This document shows, one piece after another, positions 25,505 to 35,827 of a DNA stretch of 64,000 nucleotides. The DNA is from Rheinheimera sp. 1928-s (GTDB lineage: Bacteria; Pseudomonadota; Gammaproteobacteria; Enterobacterales; Alteromonadaceae). The position numbers and the translations under genes were made by a program. The stretch spans positions 526,591 through 590,590 of the forward strand of contig NZ_JARIXP010000001.1 of NCBI RefSeq assembly GCF_029269265.1, given 5' to 3'. Under the pieces are notes generated by a model. That model saw nothing but the letters and a program-made list of their open reading frames with translations. It searched no databases and had not been told where the DNA came from. Position 1 is the stretch's first letter, and the number at the start of each line of letters is the position of its first letter.

Positions 25505-26644
25505 TTATTTCCTTTTGGTTGATTCGAGGATCACAAATTTATTATTGCTGGCAATATGGCGGCAACCGCCCAGCAGTACTGTCATTTTTTCGTAATAAGG
25601 CAAATGTCTGTTGGCCACGATACGTAGTTTGCCACCGGCTTTCAAACAACGCTTTGCGTCATTAAACATCTGCCATGCAATATGTTCTGTTACAGCCTGC
25701 TGTTGATGAAAAGGCGGATTACAGATCACATAGTCCAGGCTCTGATCGGCCTGAGTGGCTAAACAGTCGTCTGTTCTGAACTCGGCCTGAGCTATTAGTT
25801 CAGGTACATTCGCTTCGACAGAGGCTTTGGAAGATGCCACAGCCATATAAGAGTCATCAGTAAATATTACTTTGGCTTCAGGCTGTTGTTTTAACAAAGC
25901 AATGCCAAGCACACCGTTGCCGCAGCCTAAATCAGCCACTAAAGCGCCTGCATCAAGCACAGGTAAATGTTCCAGCAGGAAACGCGCGCCTATGTCCAGT
26001 TGCTCTTTGGCAAACACATTGGCATGGTTCACCAGTGTTAACTGATAATCAGGTAATTCCCATTGAATAGGGTAAGTAAAAGCACGGGCTTCACCGCGAG
26101 GCTTACAATGGATAGTTCGGCATTTTTTCTGTGCCAGAGAAGCCTGAGTTGCGCCTAATTCCTGCTCAAAAATAGCCAATAAGTTTTTATGAATATCTTT
26201 GGCTTTGGCTGCAGCGATAATGATGGTGTCAGGCCGAACCACCTGACTCAATTGCTGCAACATAAAACGCAGATAACCATGGTTGTTGGGTACTTTTAAC
26301 AGCACCAGATCCAAATCGGCTGGTAAAGCCGTAACACTGTCCAGAAAGCTGACGGCATCGGCAGACAAGCCGTTTTGTTGTCTGTTATGAACAGTTGCTT
26401 GCTGGCTTAGTACTGAATCGTTTTGCTGACTGTGTGGGTAGTTACCTAAAGCACAGGACAAAGCGCCAAACAAATCGTGCATCACTAATACCTTTAAGCC
26501 GGCGCGTTCATTGATCAAAGGCAGCGCTTGTTGCAACAGCAACTCATCGGCTGCATCCCAGGCTTGTAAGCTGCGATTACTTTGCCCCAGTGGTAATCTG
26601 TCCAGCTGCAGTTGCTTGTCAGCGACGGTAAAAATAGTATTCAT
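25505..26644 (-). CDS. rlmG: 23S rRNA (guanine-1835-N2)-methyltransferase RlmG
   Basis: Methylates G1835 of 23S rRNA using S-adenosylmethionine. The protein is 379 residues from ATG 26644 (MNTIFTVADKQLQLDRLPL); an in-frame ATG further upstream would overlap the divergent gene. It has the duplicated layout of RlmG/RsmC: a degenerate N-terminal half and a C-terminal catalytic half with VADLGCGNGVLGIALL (SAM site) and the NPPFHQQQAV motif. It heads the minus-strand operon and is divergent from the alkB-type gene 32 bases away. Confidence 0.92.
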   Translation of the reverse strand: MNTIFTVADKQLQLDRLPLGQSNRSLQAWDAADELLLQQALPLINERAGLKVLVMHDLFGALSCALGNYPHSQQNDSVLSQQATVHNRQQNGLSADAVSFLDSVTALPADLDLVLLKVPNNHGYLRFMLQQLSQVVRPDTIIIAAAKAKDIHKNLLAIFEQELGATQASLAQKKCRTIHCKPRGEARAFTYPIQWELPDYQLTLVNHANVFAKEQLDIGARFLLEHLPVLDAGALVADLGCGNGVLGIALLKQQPEAKVIFTDDSYMAVASSKASVEANVPELIAQAEFRTDDCLATQADQSLDYVICNPPFHQQQAVTEHIAWQMFNDAKRCLKAGGKLRIVANRHLPYYEKMTVLLGGCRHIASNNKFVILESTKRK

Positions 26645-26676
26645 GCCATTCAACTTAAAGAAGAGAAGGTTGTATT

Positions 26677-27300
26677 TTGACACGAGCACACCAGAGCGAC
26701 AACCATGGATCGTTGCAACACTTTGTATTACCGCAAGCAGAGTTGTTATTTTGGCCGAAGTGGCTCTCGCCAGAGCAGGCAGAGCGCTGTTATCAGCAAT
26801 TGGTGCAGCAATTAAACTGGCAGCAGCCAGCGATAAAAATCTTTGGCAAAGCCGTGCTTATTCCAAGGCTGCAGGTATGGATGGGCGATCCGCACTGCAG
26901 TTACAAATATTCAGGCGTATTATTTGAGCCTGAACCCTGGCATCCGCTGGTAAAGCAATTAACAGACAGGGTAAATCAGCTGTGTCAGACGCGCTTTAAT
27001 TCGGTATTGCTGAACTGGTACGCTGATGGACAGCAACATATGGGCTGGCATAGTGATGACGAACCGGAGCTGGGTGAAAATCCACACATTGCGTCGTTAA
27101 GCTTGGGGCAGCAGCGATTTTTCGATTTAAAACACAAGAACTTAGGTACACTGCTTAAGCTTGAGTTGGGGCATGGTTCTTTATTGTTGATGACTGGTCA
27201 ATGTCAGCAGTATTGGCAACACAGAGTTCCTAAAATGGCTGCGGCAACACAAGGTCGCGTAAACCTGACTTTCCGTGAAATCAAGCAAAAAACAACTTAA
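26677..27300 (+). CDS. AlkB-type 2-oxoglutarate/Fe(II) dioxygenase
   Basis: Probable repair enzyme for alkylated nucleic-acid bases. The 207-residue protein has the dioxygenase core with H125-x-D127 (GWHSDDEPEL), the second metal histidine H182 (WQHRVPK) and the 2-oxoglutarate-binding arginine region RVNLTFR. IPRLQVWMGD and FNSVLLNWYADGQQHMGWH resemble the eukaryotic ALKBH2/3-like group more than E. coli AlkB. The start is a TTG at 26677, well supported by GAGAAGG at 26663-26669, seven bases upstream. Confidence 0.9.
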   Translation: MTRAHQSDNHGSLQHFVLPQAELLFWPKWLSPEQAERCYQQLVQQLNWQQPAIKIFGKAVLIPRLQVWMGDPHCSYKYSGVLFEPEPWHPLVKQLTDRVNQLCQTRFNSVLLNWYADGQQHMGWHSDDEPELGENPHIASLSLGQQRFFDLKHKNLGTLLKLELGHGSLLLMTGQCQQYWQHRVPKMAAATQGRVNLTFREIKQKTT

Positions 27301-27423
27301 TTATATTTTCTCTATGGCAGCAGTCGCTTAGCGGATTTTCCTTCACTTTCGCAAAAAATCGGGCTGACAAGGCGCATTGCCTTAACTAGAGTAGAGGTGA
27401 GGGAGCAATAAAGGGGTTCAGCT

Positions 27424-27765
27424 ATGTTGGTTCATACCGCAATAGAACAGAAGTTATTGAGCGCATTTGATCCTGTGTTCCTTGACGTGGTCAATGAAAG
27501 CCATATGCACAGTGTGGCACCGGGTTCTGAATCACATTTCAAAGTCGTGATAGTAACAAATGCCTTTGATGGCATGAGATTGTTAAACCGCCACAGAGCA
27601 GTCAATGCCATAGTGGCCGAGGAGTTAGCCGAAAAAATTCATGCTTTAGCCTTGCATACCTATACGCCTGGCGAATGGTACGAGTATTACGCCGAAAAAC
27701 CACCGGCTTCGCCTAAATGTTTTGGTGGCAGTAAAAAAGAAAAAACTGCCTTGCCGGAGTCCTGA
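27424..27765 (+). CDS. bolA: BolA-family protein
   Basis: A 113-residue BolA/IbaG-type protein; such proteins bind monothiol glutaredoxins and take part in iron-sulfur trafficking, and BolA also affects morphology. The BolA fold is recognisable from VNESHMHSVAPGSESHFKVV and LLNRHRAVNAIVAEEL through HALALHTYTPGEW. The C-terminal tail KPPASPKCFGGSKKEK carries a cysteine. The full-length type (not IbaG) is favoured by the length and by the HALALHTYTP motif. Confidence 0.93.
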   Translation: MLVHTAIEQKLLSAFDPVFLDVVNESHMHSVAPGSESHFKVVIVTNAFDGMRLLNRHRAVNAIVAEELAEKIHALALHTYTPGEWYEYYAEKPPASPKCFGGSKKEKTALPES

Positions 27766-27775
27766 GACCCTACTT

Positions 27776-27810
27776 AGTCAAAGCGTCGTAAGACGCTTTG
27801 ACTTTATCCG
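27776..27810 (+). terminator. strong hairpin after bolA
   Basis: AGTCAAAGCGTC (27776-27787) pairs perfectly with GACGCTTTGACT (27792-27803) around the GNRA loop GTAA. The T-tract after it is short (TTATCC), so it may be a terminator, an RNA-stabilising hairpin, or both. Confidence 0.65.
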
Positions 27811-27910
27811 CTGCTTTATTTTATTTTGTGTTTTTCATCCAGCTGCAGATGTGACTAAGTTCTTGTTTTTGAATGCTCAATGCTGCTATTTTTGCTGATC
27901 AGACCTGTTT

Positions 27911-27929
27911 TTTAAGCTAACGGCTTAAA
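27911..27929 (+). promoter_or_regulatory. inverted repeat upstream of fabV
   Basis: TTTAAGC (27911-27917) and GCTTAAA (27923-27929) are perfect inverse arms with a five-base spacer, 37 bases before the fabV ATG. This spacing suits an operator near the promoter. I cannot match it to a known fatty-acid regulator site. Confidence 0.4.
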
Positions 27930-27965
27930 CTAGCTGACAATTTTCAACCAACAATAGGTTTTGTT

Positions 27966-29159
27966 ATGGTTATCCAACCTAAAATTCGTGGTTTTATCTG
28001 CACTAACGCCCATCCAGTCGGTTGTGCGGCTCATGTGCAAGAACAAATTGATTATGTCAAAGCCAAAGGCCCTGTGGCCGGCGGTCCAAAAAATGTATTA
28101 GTTATTGGCGCTTCAACAGGTTATGGCCTGGCCTCCCGTATTACATCAGCTTTTGCTTCTGGCGCTAAAACCTTAGGGATTTTTTTTGAAAAAGAACCTA
28201 CCGAAGGAAAAACAGCTTCAGCCGGTTGGTACAACACTGTAGCTTTTGAACAGGCTGCAGCAGCTGAGGGCTTGTGGAACAAGCACCTGAATGGTGATGC
28301 TTTTACTGACGAGCTAAAGTCTCAGGCTATTGATTTAATCCGCAGTGAAATGGGCAAAATTGATTTAGTGGTTTACAGCCTGGCTGCTCCACGTCGCAAA
28401 GACCCGGTAACAGGCGAAGTGTACAGCTCAGTTTTAAAGCCTATTGCTCAGGCTTATACCGCCAAGACGTTAAACACCAGTAAACGTGAAATTGAAAGTG
28501 TTTCTGTTGAACCTGCATCTGATGAAGAAATCTTCAATACCGTCAAAGTCATGGGGGGGGAAGACTGGGAACGCTGGTTGGATCAGCTGCATGCTGCAGG
28601 TGTTTTAGCTGAGGGTTGTCAAACCGTTGCTTACACCTACATTGGTAAAGAGCTGACCTGGCCTATCTATGGCAAAGCCACTATCGGCAAAGCGAAAGAA
28701 GATTTAGACCGTGCTGCTACTGCGATCACGCAAAAACTGGATTCGGTTGCTGGTCACGCTTATGTGGCTTCCTTAAAAGCTTTAGTGACTCAAGCCAGTT
28801 CCGCTATTCCTATTATGCCGCTGTATATCTCTTTGTTGTACCGGGTGATGAAAGCTGAAGGTACGCATGAAGGCTGTATCGAACAGATTTATGGTTTGTT
28901 CCAGCAAGCTCTTTACAACAACAGCCGTACTTTAGATGAAGGCGGTCGTTTGCGTATGGATGGCAAAGAATTGTCTGATCATATTCAGTCTGCGGTAAAA
29001 GACTTATGGGGACAGGTGACGACAGAAAACATTGATGAGCTGACCGATTACAAAGGCTATCACAATGAATTCCTGCGCTTGTTTGGTTTTGGTTACAACC
29101 ATGTCGATTACGACGCCGATGTGCCGGCCTTATTGCCACTGAAAAATCTGGTGCAGTAA
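27966..29159 (+). CDS. fabV: trans-2-enoyl-CoA/ACP reductase FabV
   Basis: NADH-dependent enoyl reductase that completes each round of fatty-acid elongation; it is triclosan-resistant in relatives. The 397-residue protein has the family start IQPKIRGFICTNAHPVGCA, the Rossmann loop VLVIGASTGYGLASR, and the Y-x8-K catalytic pair in TYIGKELTWPIYGKATIGKAK. LVVYSLAAPRRKDPVTGE is also diagnostic. The length is typical. A terminator (29165-29191) follows. Confidence 0.97.
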   Translation: MVIQPKIRGFICTNAHPVGCAAHVQEQIDYVKAKGPVAGGPKNVLVIGASTGYGLASRITSAFASGAKTLGIFFEKEPTEGKTASAGWYNTVAFEQAAAAEGLWNKHLNGDAFTDELKSQAIDLIRSEMGKIDLVVYSLAAPRRKDPVTGEVYSSVLKPIAQAYTAKTLNTSKREIESVSVEPASDEEIFNTVKVMGGEDWERWLDQLHAAGVLAEGCQTVAYTYIGKELTWPIYGKATIGKAKEDLDRAATAITQKLDSVAGHAYVASLKALVTQASSAIPIMPLYISLLYRVMKAEGTHEGCIEQIYGLFQQALYNNSRTLDEGGRLRMDGKELSDHIQSAVKDLWGQVTTENIDELTDYKGYHNEFLRLFGFGYNHVDYDADVPALLPLKNLVQ

Positions 29160-29164
29160 CTTTG

Positions 29165-29191
29165 AAAAGCCGCTTCATGCGGCTTTTTTTT
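29165..29191 (+). terminator. Rho-independent terminator after fabV
   Basis: AAAAGCCGC (29165-29173) and GCGGCTTTT pair around TTCAT and run into a T-tract, starting six bases after the fabV stop. Confidence 0.9.
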
Positions 29192-29207
29192 AATCATTCT
29201 TTGGTTT

Positions 29208-29321
29208 TTGGCCAAATTAACTGAATTTGAAAGCATTGAAGCTGCGGCAAAAGGCAAAGTTAAAAAACTTGGCTACACTGAGCTTCAGTCGGCTGAAATG
29301 CCGGATAATTTTGTTGATTAA
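29208..29321 (+). CDS. possible 37-codon small ORF or gene remnant between fabV and nqrA
   Basis: An open frame from TTG 29208 to TAA 29321 reads LAKLTEFESIEAAAKGKVKK and then LGYTELQSAEMPDNFVD. Its amino-acid composition looks protein-like and its codons resemble its neighbours. I do not recognise it, and no ribosome-binding site is visible. It lies directly after the fabV terminator. It could be a small protein, the tail of a decayed gene or chance. Low confidence. Confidence 0.25.
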   Translation: MAKLTEFESIEAAAKGKVKKLGYTELQSAEMPDNFVD

Positions 29322-29341
29322 CATAGATAGCACTTATGTTT

Positions 29342-30815
<1,474 letters not shown>

Positions 30816-30817
30816 AA

Positions 30818-32023
30818 ATGGGTTTAAAGCATTTTTTAGAAAGTATTGAGCCGCAGTTCGAGAAAGGCGGTAAGTACGAGAAGTGGTACGCTTTATACGA
30901 AGCCGTAGCTACAGTTCTGTATACCCCAGGTCTTGTGACCAAAGCGGGTACTCATGTGCGTGACAGTATCGATCTGAAACGTATCATGATTTTTGTCTGG
31001 TTAATGTTATTCCCTGCATTGTTTTTTGGCATGTTCAATATCGGTCATCAGGCGGTTATCGCGCTGCAGGCTGGTTTTGGTACGCCTGACACCTGGCAGG
31101 TGGCTTTGTTCCAGTTACTCGGTGGTGAACTGAGTGCTGAATCTGGCTGGGGCAGTAAAATGTGGTACGGTGCTGTTTGGTTCCTGCCTATTTACGCCAC
31201 TGTATTTATCGTCGGTGGTTTCTGGGAAGTATTGTTTGCTTCAGTGCGTAAGCATGAAGTGAACGAAGGCTTCTTTGTCACCTCTATCCTGTTTGCCTTA
31301 ATTCTTCCTGCTTCTATCCCTCTGTGGCAAGCCGCTTTAGGTATTACCTTTGGTGTGGTTGTAGCAAAAGAAGTCTTTGGTGGTACAGGTCGTAACTTCT
31401 TAAACCCGGCGTTAGCTGGTCGTGCTTTCCTGTTCTTTGCTTACCCTGCACAGATTTCAGGCGACAAAGTATGGACAGTGGCTGATGGCTATTCAGGTGC
31501 AACCTGGTTGTCTAAAGCAGTGAATGGCGAAGTGTCTGACTGGTCTATTAATGCCCAGTGGTGGGATGCTTTCTATGGTTTTATCCCAGGTTCAGTCGGT
31601 GAAACATCCTTCTTAGCTCTGATGATCGGTGGTTTAGCCTTAATTTATTTCCGTATTGCTTCATGGCGCATTGTGTTGGGTGTATTAGCTGGTACTGCTT
31701 TATTTGCCACTATGTTCAATATGATTGGTTCAGAAACTAACGCTATGTTTGCTATGCCTTGGTACTGGCACATTGTTCTGGGTGGTTTTGCTATTGGTAT
31801 GTTCTTTATGGCAACTGACCCAGTCTCAGCGTCATTCACTAATCCTGGAAAATGGGCTTATGGTTTCCTGATCGGCTTTATGGTGGTGATGATCCGTGTG
31901 GTCAACCCTGCTTACCCTGAAGGCATGATGTTAGCTATTTTGTTCGCTAACTTATTCTCCCCATTGTTTGACTACATGGTGGCTCAGGCGAATATCAATC
32001 GGAGGCTTGCCCGTAATGTTTAG
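30818..32023 (+). CDS. nqrB: Na+-translocating NADH:quinone reductase subunit B
   Basis: Integral membrane subunit carrying covalent FMN and riboflavin. ATG 30818 is chosen ([14 protein letters not shown]), with AAGGAAGG upstream and three bases after the nqrA stop. The 401-residue chain has about ten membrane helices, and DGYSGATW places the FMN-bearing threonine at residue 229. The [18 protein letters not shown] segment is typical. Its end overlaps nqrC by 8 bases. Confidence 0.97.
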   Translation: MGLKHFLESIEPQFEKGGKYEKWYALYEAVATVLYTPGLVTKAGTHVRDSIDLKRIMIFVWLMLFPALFFGMFNIGHQAVIALQAGFGTPDTWQVALFQLLGGELSAESGWGSKMWYGAVWFLPIYATVFIVGGFWEVLFASVRKHEVNEGFFVTSILFALILPASIPLWQAALGITFGVVVAKEVFGGTGRNFLNPALAGRAFLFFAYPAQISGDKVWTVADGYSGATWLSKAVNGEVSDWSINAQWWDAFYGFIPGSVGETSFLALMIGGLALIYFRIASWRIVLGVLAGTALFATMFNMIGSETNAMFAMPWYWHIVLGGFAIGMFFMATDPVSASFTNPGKWAYGFLIGFMVVMIRVVNPAYPEGMMLAILFANLFSPLFDYMVAQANINRRLARNV

Positions 32024-32804
32024 TAATAACGATAGTATTGGCAAAACCTTTTTTGTGGTGATTGCTTTATGTTTAGTCTGCGCCATTTTGGTATCAACAG
32101 CTGCTGTTCAGCTGCGGCCAAAACAAGTTGAAAACAAGTTACTGGACTCTCAGAAAAACGTTCTGGCAGTGACAGGCTTATTGAGTGAAGGCAATATCAA
32201 AGAGTTATACACCAAACATATTCAGGAGCGTTTAGTTGATCTGAATACGGGTGAATTCGTTGATATGGCTCCTGAAAGCTATGATTACCGCAGAGCAATG
32301 AAAGCACCAGAAACCAGCATCAAGTTGGAAGGTGCTGATGACAAGGCTTCGATTAAAAGCCGTGCCAATGTTGCTCCTGTGTATTTTGCTTATAACGAAG
32401 GCGTTGAGTCAGGCAAGTTGTCTGCCATTGTGCTACCGGTACATGGTTATGGCTTGTGGTCAACTATGCATGCGTTTTTAGCTTTGGATAATGACGGTAA
32501 TACCATCAAAGGTATTAACTACTATGAACAAGGCGAAACGGCCGGTTTAGGTGGTGAAGTGCAGAATCCAAAATGGACAGCTCAGTTCGTTGGTAAAAAG
32601 TTGTTAGATGAGTCTGGTGCCCCAGCCATTAAAGTGATGAAACCAGGCAACGCCAATCCAACTTCAGCTTATGAAGTAGATGGTCTGTCAGGCGCCACTT
32701 TAACCAGCAATGGTGTGCAGAATACTTTCGATTTCTGGGCAGGAGCCAAAGGTTTTGCACCTTTCCTGACCAAAGTTCGTGACGGAGCATTAAACAATGG
32801 CTAG
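32016..32804 (+). CDS. nqrC: Na+-translocating NADH:quinone reductase subunit C
   Basis: Subunit with one N-terminal membrane helix (about residues 11-31) and a periplasmic domain carrying covalent FMN on the threonine of SGATLTS (T228). ATG 32016 ([15 protein letters not shown]) has GGAGG ten bases upstream. The 262-residue protein also has [18 protein letters not shown] and [12 protein letters not shown], both strongly conserved. Overlaps link it to nqrB and nqrD. Flavin attachment requires an ApbE-type transferase, which is not in this window. Confidence 0.97.
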   Translation: MFSNNDSIGKTFFVVIALCLVCAILVSTAAVQLRPKQVENKLLDSQKNVLAVTGLLSEGNIKELYTKHIQERLVDLNTGEFVDMAPESYDYRRAMKAPETSIKLEGADDKASIKSRANVAPVYFAYNEGVESGKLSAIVLPVHGYGLWSTMHAFLALDNDGNTIKGINYYEQGETAGLGGEVQNPKWTAQFVGKKLLDESGAPAIKVMKPGNANPTSAYEVDGLSGATLTSNGVQNTFDFWAGAKGFAPFLTKVRDGALNNG

Positions 32805-33426
32805 TGCAAAAGAAATTAAAACCGTTCTGTTTGGCCCTATATTTGCCAACAACCCTATAGCTTTGCAGGTTTTGGGTATTTGTTCTGCTTTGGCAGTAAC
32901 AACCAAAATGGAAAAAGCCTTGGTTATGGGTATTGCACTTACTGTGGTAACTGCATTCTCTAACCTGTTTATCTCCTTGATCCGTAACCATATACCTTCC
33001 AGCGTTCGTATCATAGTTCAGATGACTATTATTGCGTCCCTGGTTATTGTGGTGGATCAGGTGTTAAAAGCTTTTGCTTATAATGTGGCGAAAGAGCTGT
33101 CGGTATTCGTAGGCTTGATTATCACCAACTGTATCGTGATGGGCCGTGCTGAAGCTTATGCGATGAAAACAGGTCCTGGTATGAGTTTCCTGGACGGTAT
33201 TGGTAATGGTCTGGGTTACTCGGTGCTGTTGCTGATTGTTGCCTTTATCCGTGAACTCTTTGGTTCTGGTACTTTATTTGGTGTGGAAATTCTGCCTTTA
33301 GTCAGTGCCGGCGGCTGGTATCAGCCTATGGGTATGATGTTGATTGCACCTAGTGCGTTTATCATTATTGGCTTGTTGATCTGGATACTGCGTGCTTTCC
33401 GTCCAGAACAAGTTGAGAAGGCATAA
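32797..33426 (+). CDS. nqrD: Na+-translocating NADH:quinone reductase subunit D
   Basis: Membrane subunit; with NqrE it binds an intramembrane iron centre. The 209-residue chain has six membrane helices and the paired cysteine motifs of the NqrD/RnfE family, [20 protein letters not shown] and [17 protein letters not shown]. Its start overlaps the nqrC stop by 8 bases. Confidence 0.97.
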   Translation: MASAKEIKTVLFGPIFANNPIALQVLGICSALAVTTKMEKALVMGIALTVVTAFSNLFISLIRNHIPSSVRIIVQMTIIASLVIVVDQVLKAFAYNVAKELSVFVGLIITNCIVMGRAEAYAMKTGPGMSFLDGIGNGLGYSVLLLIVAFIRELFGSGTLFGVEILPLVSAGGWYQPMGMMLIAPSAFIIIGLLIWILRAFRPEQVEKA

Positions 33427-33436
33427 GGGGCTATCG

Positions 33437-34045
33437 ATGGAACATTACATTAGTTTATTTGTCCGTGCTGTCTTTATCGAGAACCTGGCTTTGGCCTTTT
33501 TCCTCGGTATGTGTACTTTTATTGCAGTGTCTAAACAAGTCAAAACGGCGTTCAGCTTAGGTATTGCTGTCACTTTCGTTTTGGGTTTATCTGTGCCTGT
33601 GAACAACCTGGTTTTCCATAACCTGTTAGCTCCTGGAGCTTTAGCCTGGGCTGGTTTTCCTGATACAGATTTAAGTTTCCTTGGCTTTATCACCTACATT
33701 GGTGTGATCGCGGCTTTGGTACAAATCGTAGAAATGTTCTTAGACAAGTACGTACCTGCTTTGTACAACGCCTTAGGTATTTTCTTACCTTTGATCACCG
33801 TAAACTGCGCGATTTTTGGTGCTGTAGCCTTTATGGTTGAGCGCGACTATAACTTCGGTGAAAGCGTAGTCTTTGGTTTAGGTAGTGGTGTTGGCTGGAC
33901 TCTGGCTATCACATTAATGGCCGCCGTCAGTGAAAAACTGAAATATGCCGACATGCCAGCAGGCGTGCGTGGTTTAGGTTCACGTTTTATCATGGTTGGT
34001 TTAATGGGCTTGGGCTTTATGTCCTTCTCAGGCGTTTCACTGTAA
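33437..34045 (+). CDS. nqrE: Na+-translocating NADH:quinone reductase subunit E
   Basis: Membrane partner of NqrD. From ATG 33437 ([19 protein letters not shown]) the protein is 202 residues with six membrane helices and the paired cysteine segments [18 protein letters not shown] and [18 protein letters not shown] that hold the iron centre. An upstream in-frame start would overlap nqrD and lacks family similarity. It lies 10 bases after nqrD. Confidence 0.97.
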   Translation: MEHYISLFVRAVFIENLALAFFLGMCTFIAVSKQVKTAFSLGIAVTFVLGLSVPVNNLVFHNLLAPGALAWAGFPDTDLSFLGFITYIGVIAALVQIVEMFLDKYVPALYNALGIFLPLITVNCAIFGAVAFMVERDYNFGESVVFGLGSGVGWTLAITLMAAVSEKLKYADMPAGVRGLGSRFIMVGLMGLGFMSFSGVSL

Positions 34046-34070
34046 GCAATTGCTGTAAAAGGAAAGAACA

Positions 34071-35297
34071 ATGCAAGAGATATATCTTGGCGTTGGGATG
34101 TTCACCCTGCTGGTTGTAGCCTTAGTTGTTATGATTTTAGCTGCTAAAGCCAAACTGGTGTCTTCAGGTGACATTACCATTGGAGTGAATGGCGACCCTA
34201 AGTTAGCTATTCAGACAAAAGCCGGCGGCAAATTACTGAACGCTTTAGCTGACAGAGGCATTTTCCTGTCGTCAGCTTGTGGTGGCGGTGGTTCTTGCGG
34301 TCAGTGTCGTGTTCATGTTCATGCAGGTGGCGGCGACGTTTTACCTGTGGAAATGGGCCATCTGACTAAAGGTGATCGTCGTGAAGGTTGTCGTTTAGCT
34401 TGTCAGGTCAGTGTAAAAACTGACATGGAAATTGAAGTTGAACCAGAAATCTTTGGTATTAAAAAATGGGAATGTACTGTTATCTCTAACGATAACAAAG
34501 CAACCTTTATCAAAGAATTGAAGCTGGCTATTCCTGACGGCGAATCAGTACCTTTCCGTGCTGGTGGTTACATTCAGATTGAAGCCCCTGCGCACCATGT
34601 GAAGTATGCTGATTTTGATATTCCGGCTGAATACCGCGGTGACTGGGAACGCTTTAAGTTCTTTACGTTGGAGTCCAAAGTAGACGAAGAAACTATTCGA
34701 GCTTACTCTATGGCGAACTATCCGGAAGAAGAAGGCATTATCATGTTAAACGTGCGGATCGCGTCTCCGCCGCCAAATAACCTGAGCTTACCTTGCGGTA
34801 AAATGTCTTCGTACATCTGGAGCTTAAAAGCTGGCGATAAAGTAACGATTTCTGGTCCATTTGGTGAATTCTTCGCGAAACAAACTGAAGCAGAAATGGT
34901 ATTCGTAGGTGGTGGTGCTGGTATGGCCCCAATGCGTTCGCACATTTTTGACCAGTTACGTCGTCTGAAATCCAAACGTAAGATGAGCTTCTGGTACGGT
35001 GCCCGTTCTAAGCGTGAAATGTTTTATGTTGAAGACTTCGACATGCTGGCTGCCGAAAATGAAAACTTTGTCTGGCATACAGCGCTGTCTGATCCGCAGC
35101 CGGAAGATAACTGGACTGGTTACACAGGTTTTATTCACAACGTATTGTTTGAAAACTACCTGAAAAACCACAAAGCTCCGGAAGACTGTGAGTTCTATAT
35201 GTGTGGTCCACCGATGATGAACAAAGCGGTGATCAACATGCTCAAAGACTTAGGCGTAGAAGACGACAACATACTGTTGGATGACTTCGGCGGTTAA
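34071..35297 (+). CDS. nqrF: Na+-translocating NADH:quinone reductase subunit F
   Basis: NADH-oxidising subunit. The 408-residue protein has an N-terminal membrane anchor (about 6-25), a ferredoxin domain with the 2Fe-2S cysteines C70, C76, C79 and C111, an FAD-binding [11 protein letters not shown] motif and the NADH-binding [12 protein letters not shown] motif. The C-terminal [14 protein letters not shown] segment is standard. A terminator follows 16 bases after the stop. Confidence 0.97.
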   Translation: MQEIYLGVGMFTLLVVALVVMILAAKAKLVSSGDITIGVNGDPKLAIQTKAGGKLLNALADRGIFLSSACGGGGSCGQCRVHVHAGGGDVLPVEMGHLTKGDRREGCRLACQVSVKTDMEIEVEPEIFGIKKWECTVISNDNKATFIKELKLAIPDGESVPFRAGGYIQIEAPAHHVKYADFDIPAEYRGDWERFKFFTLESKVDEETIRAYSMANYPEEEGIIMLNVRIASPPPNNLSLPCGKMSSYIWSLKAGDKVTISGPFGEFFAKQTEAEMVFVGGGAGMAPMRSHIFDQLRRLKSKRKMSFWYGARSKREMFYVEDFDMLAAENENFVWHTALSDPQPEDNWTGYTGFIHNVLFENYLKNHKAPEDCEFYMCGPPMMNKAVINMLKDLGVEDDNILLDDFGG

Positions 35298-35313
35298 GCC
35301 AAAGCAAATTGAG

Positions 35314-35341
35314 AATGGGGTCCCTGGGACCCCATTTTTAT
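35314..35341 (+). terminator. Rho-independent terminator after nqrF
   Basis: AATGGGGTCC (35314-35323) pairs with GGACCCCATT (35327-35336) around a three-base loop and ends in TTTAT. It separates nqrF from nqrM. Confidence 0.92.
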
Positions 35342-35384
35342 TTGTCTGCTATTTGTTTTTACTTAGGGTATGTGGCCGAAACTT

Positions 35385-35405
35385 GTTACAATAGCGGCCT
35401 GTAAC
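35385..35405 (+). promoter_or_regulatory. candidate nqrM promoter with inverted repeat
   Basis: A TACAAT -10-like hexamer (35387-35392) lies inside GTTACA (35385-35390), whose inverse TGTAAC sits at 35400-35405. The site is downstream of the nqrF terminator and 53 bases before the nqrM ATG, so nqrM may have its own regulated promoter. Confidence 0.4.
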
Positions 35406-35457
35406 GGGCAAGCAGGCAGACTGTTTGTTCAGAACTTCTAAGTTTGATGAGGTTGCT

Positions 35458-35670
35458 ATGGAAGTTTTTATTTTTACTTTTGTCATCCTGATAGTTGTAG
35501 TTGCTGCTATGGCTATCGGCTATATGGTGCAACGTAAAACCATAGCAGGCAGCTGTGGTGGTTTAGGTGCTTTAGGTATAGAAAAGGCCTGTGATTGCGA
35601 TACGCCTTGTGAAAAACGCAAAGAGCGGATGAAAAAAGAGCAGGAATGGCAGCAGAATAAAATTATCTGA
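35458..35670 (+). CDS. nqrM: Na+-NQR maturation protein NqrM
   Basis: Small membrane protein needed for assembly of Na+-NQR, thought to deliver iron to the NqrD/NqrE centre. The 70-residue product from ATG 35458 (MEVFIFTFVILIVVV) has one membrane helix (about 3-24) and the four-cysteine tail C33, C45, C47 and C51 (SCGGLGALGIEKACDCDTPC). The frame is open further upstream, but those residues are not family-like. Its place after nqrF fits the role. Confidence 0.94.
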   Translation: MEVFIFTFVILIVVVAAMAIGYMVQRKTIAGSCGGLGALGIEKACDCDTPCEKRKERMKKEQEWQQNKII

Positions 35671-35702
35671 TGCAGTATATGTTCATCTGTTAAATGTCCG
35701 TC

Positions 35703-35731
35703 AAGCCAGCTTTAGCTGGCTTGTCAGTTTT
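35703..35731 (+). terminator. Rho-independent terminator after nqrM
   Basis: AAGCCAGC (35703-35710) pairs with GCTGGCTT (35715-35722) around TTTA, then GTCAGTTTTT. Confidence 0.8.
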
Positions 35732-35827
35732 TAGCTACAAGCCCTGTACCTCTCCTCATTTCGCTCTATTGCCTCAAAGCCCAACCTATTCAATAATGCA
35801 GCTCATTTTTTTCCTGAGGTCATCTTT

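Noticed and set aside
26511-26927. Long plus-strand frame at the rlmG/alkB junction
   Set aside because: It overlaps both rlmG and the AlkB-type gene in other frames and has no protein-like motifs.
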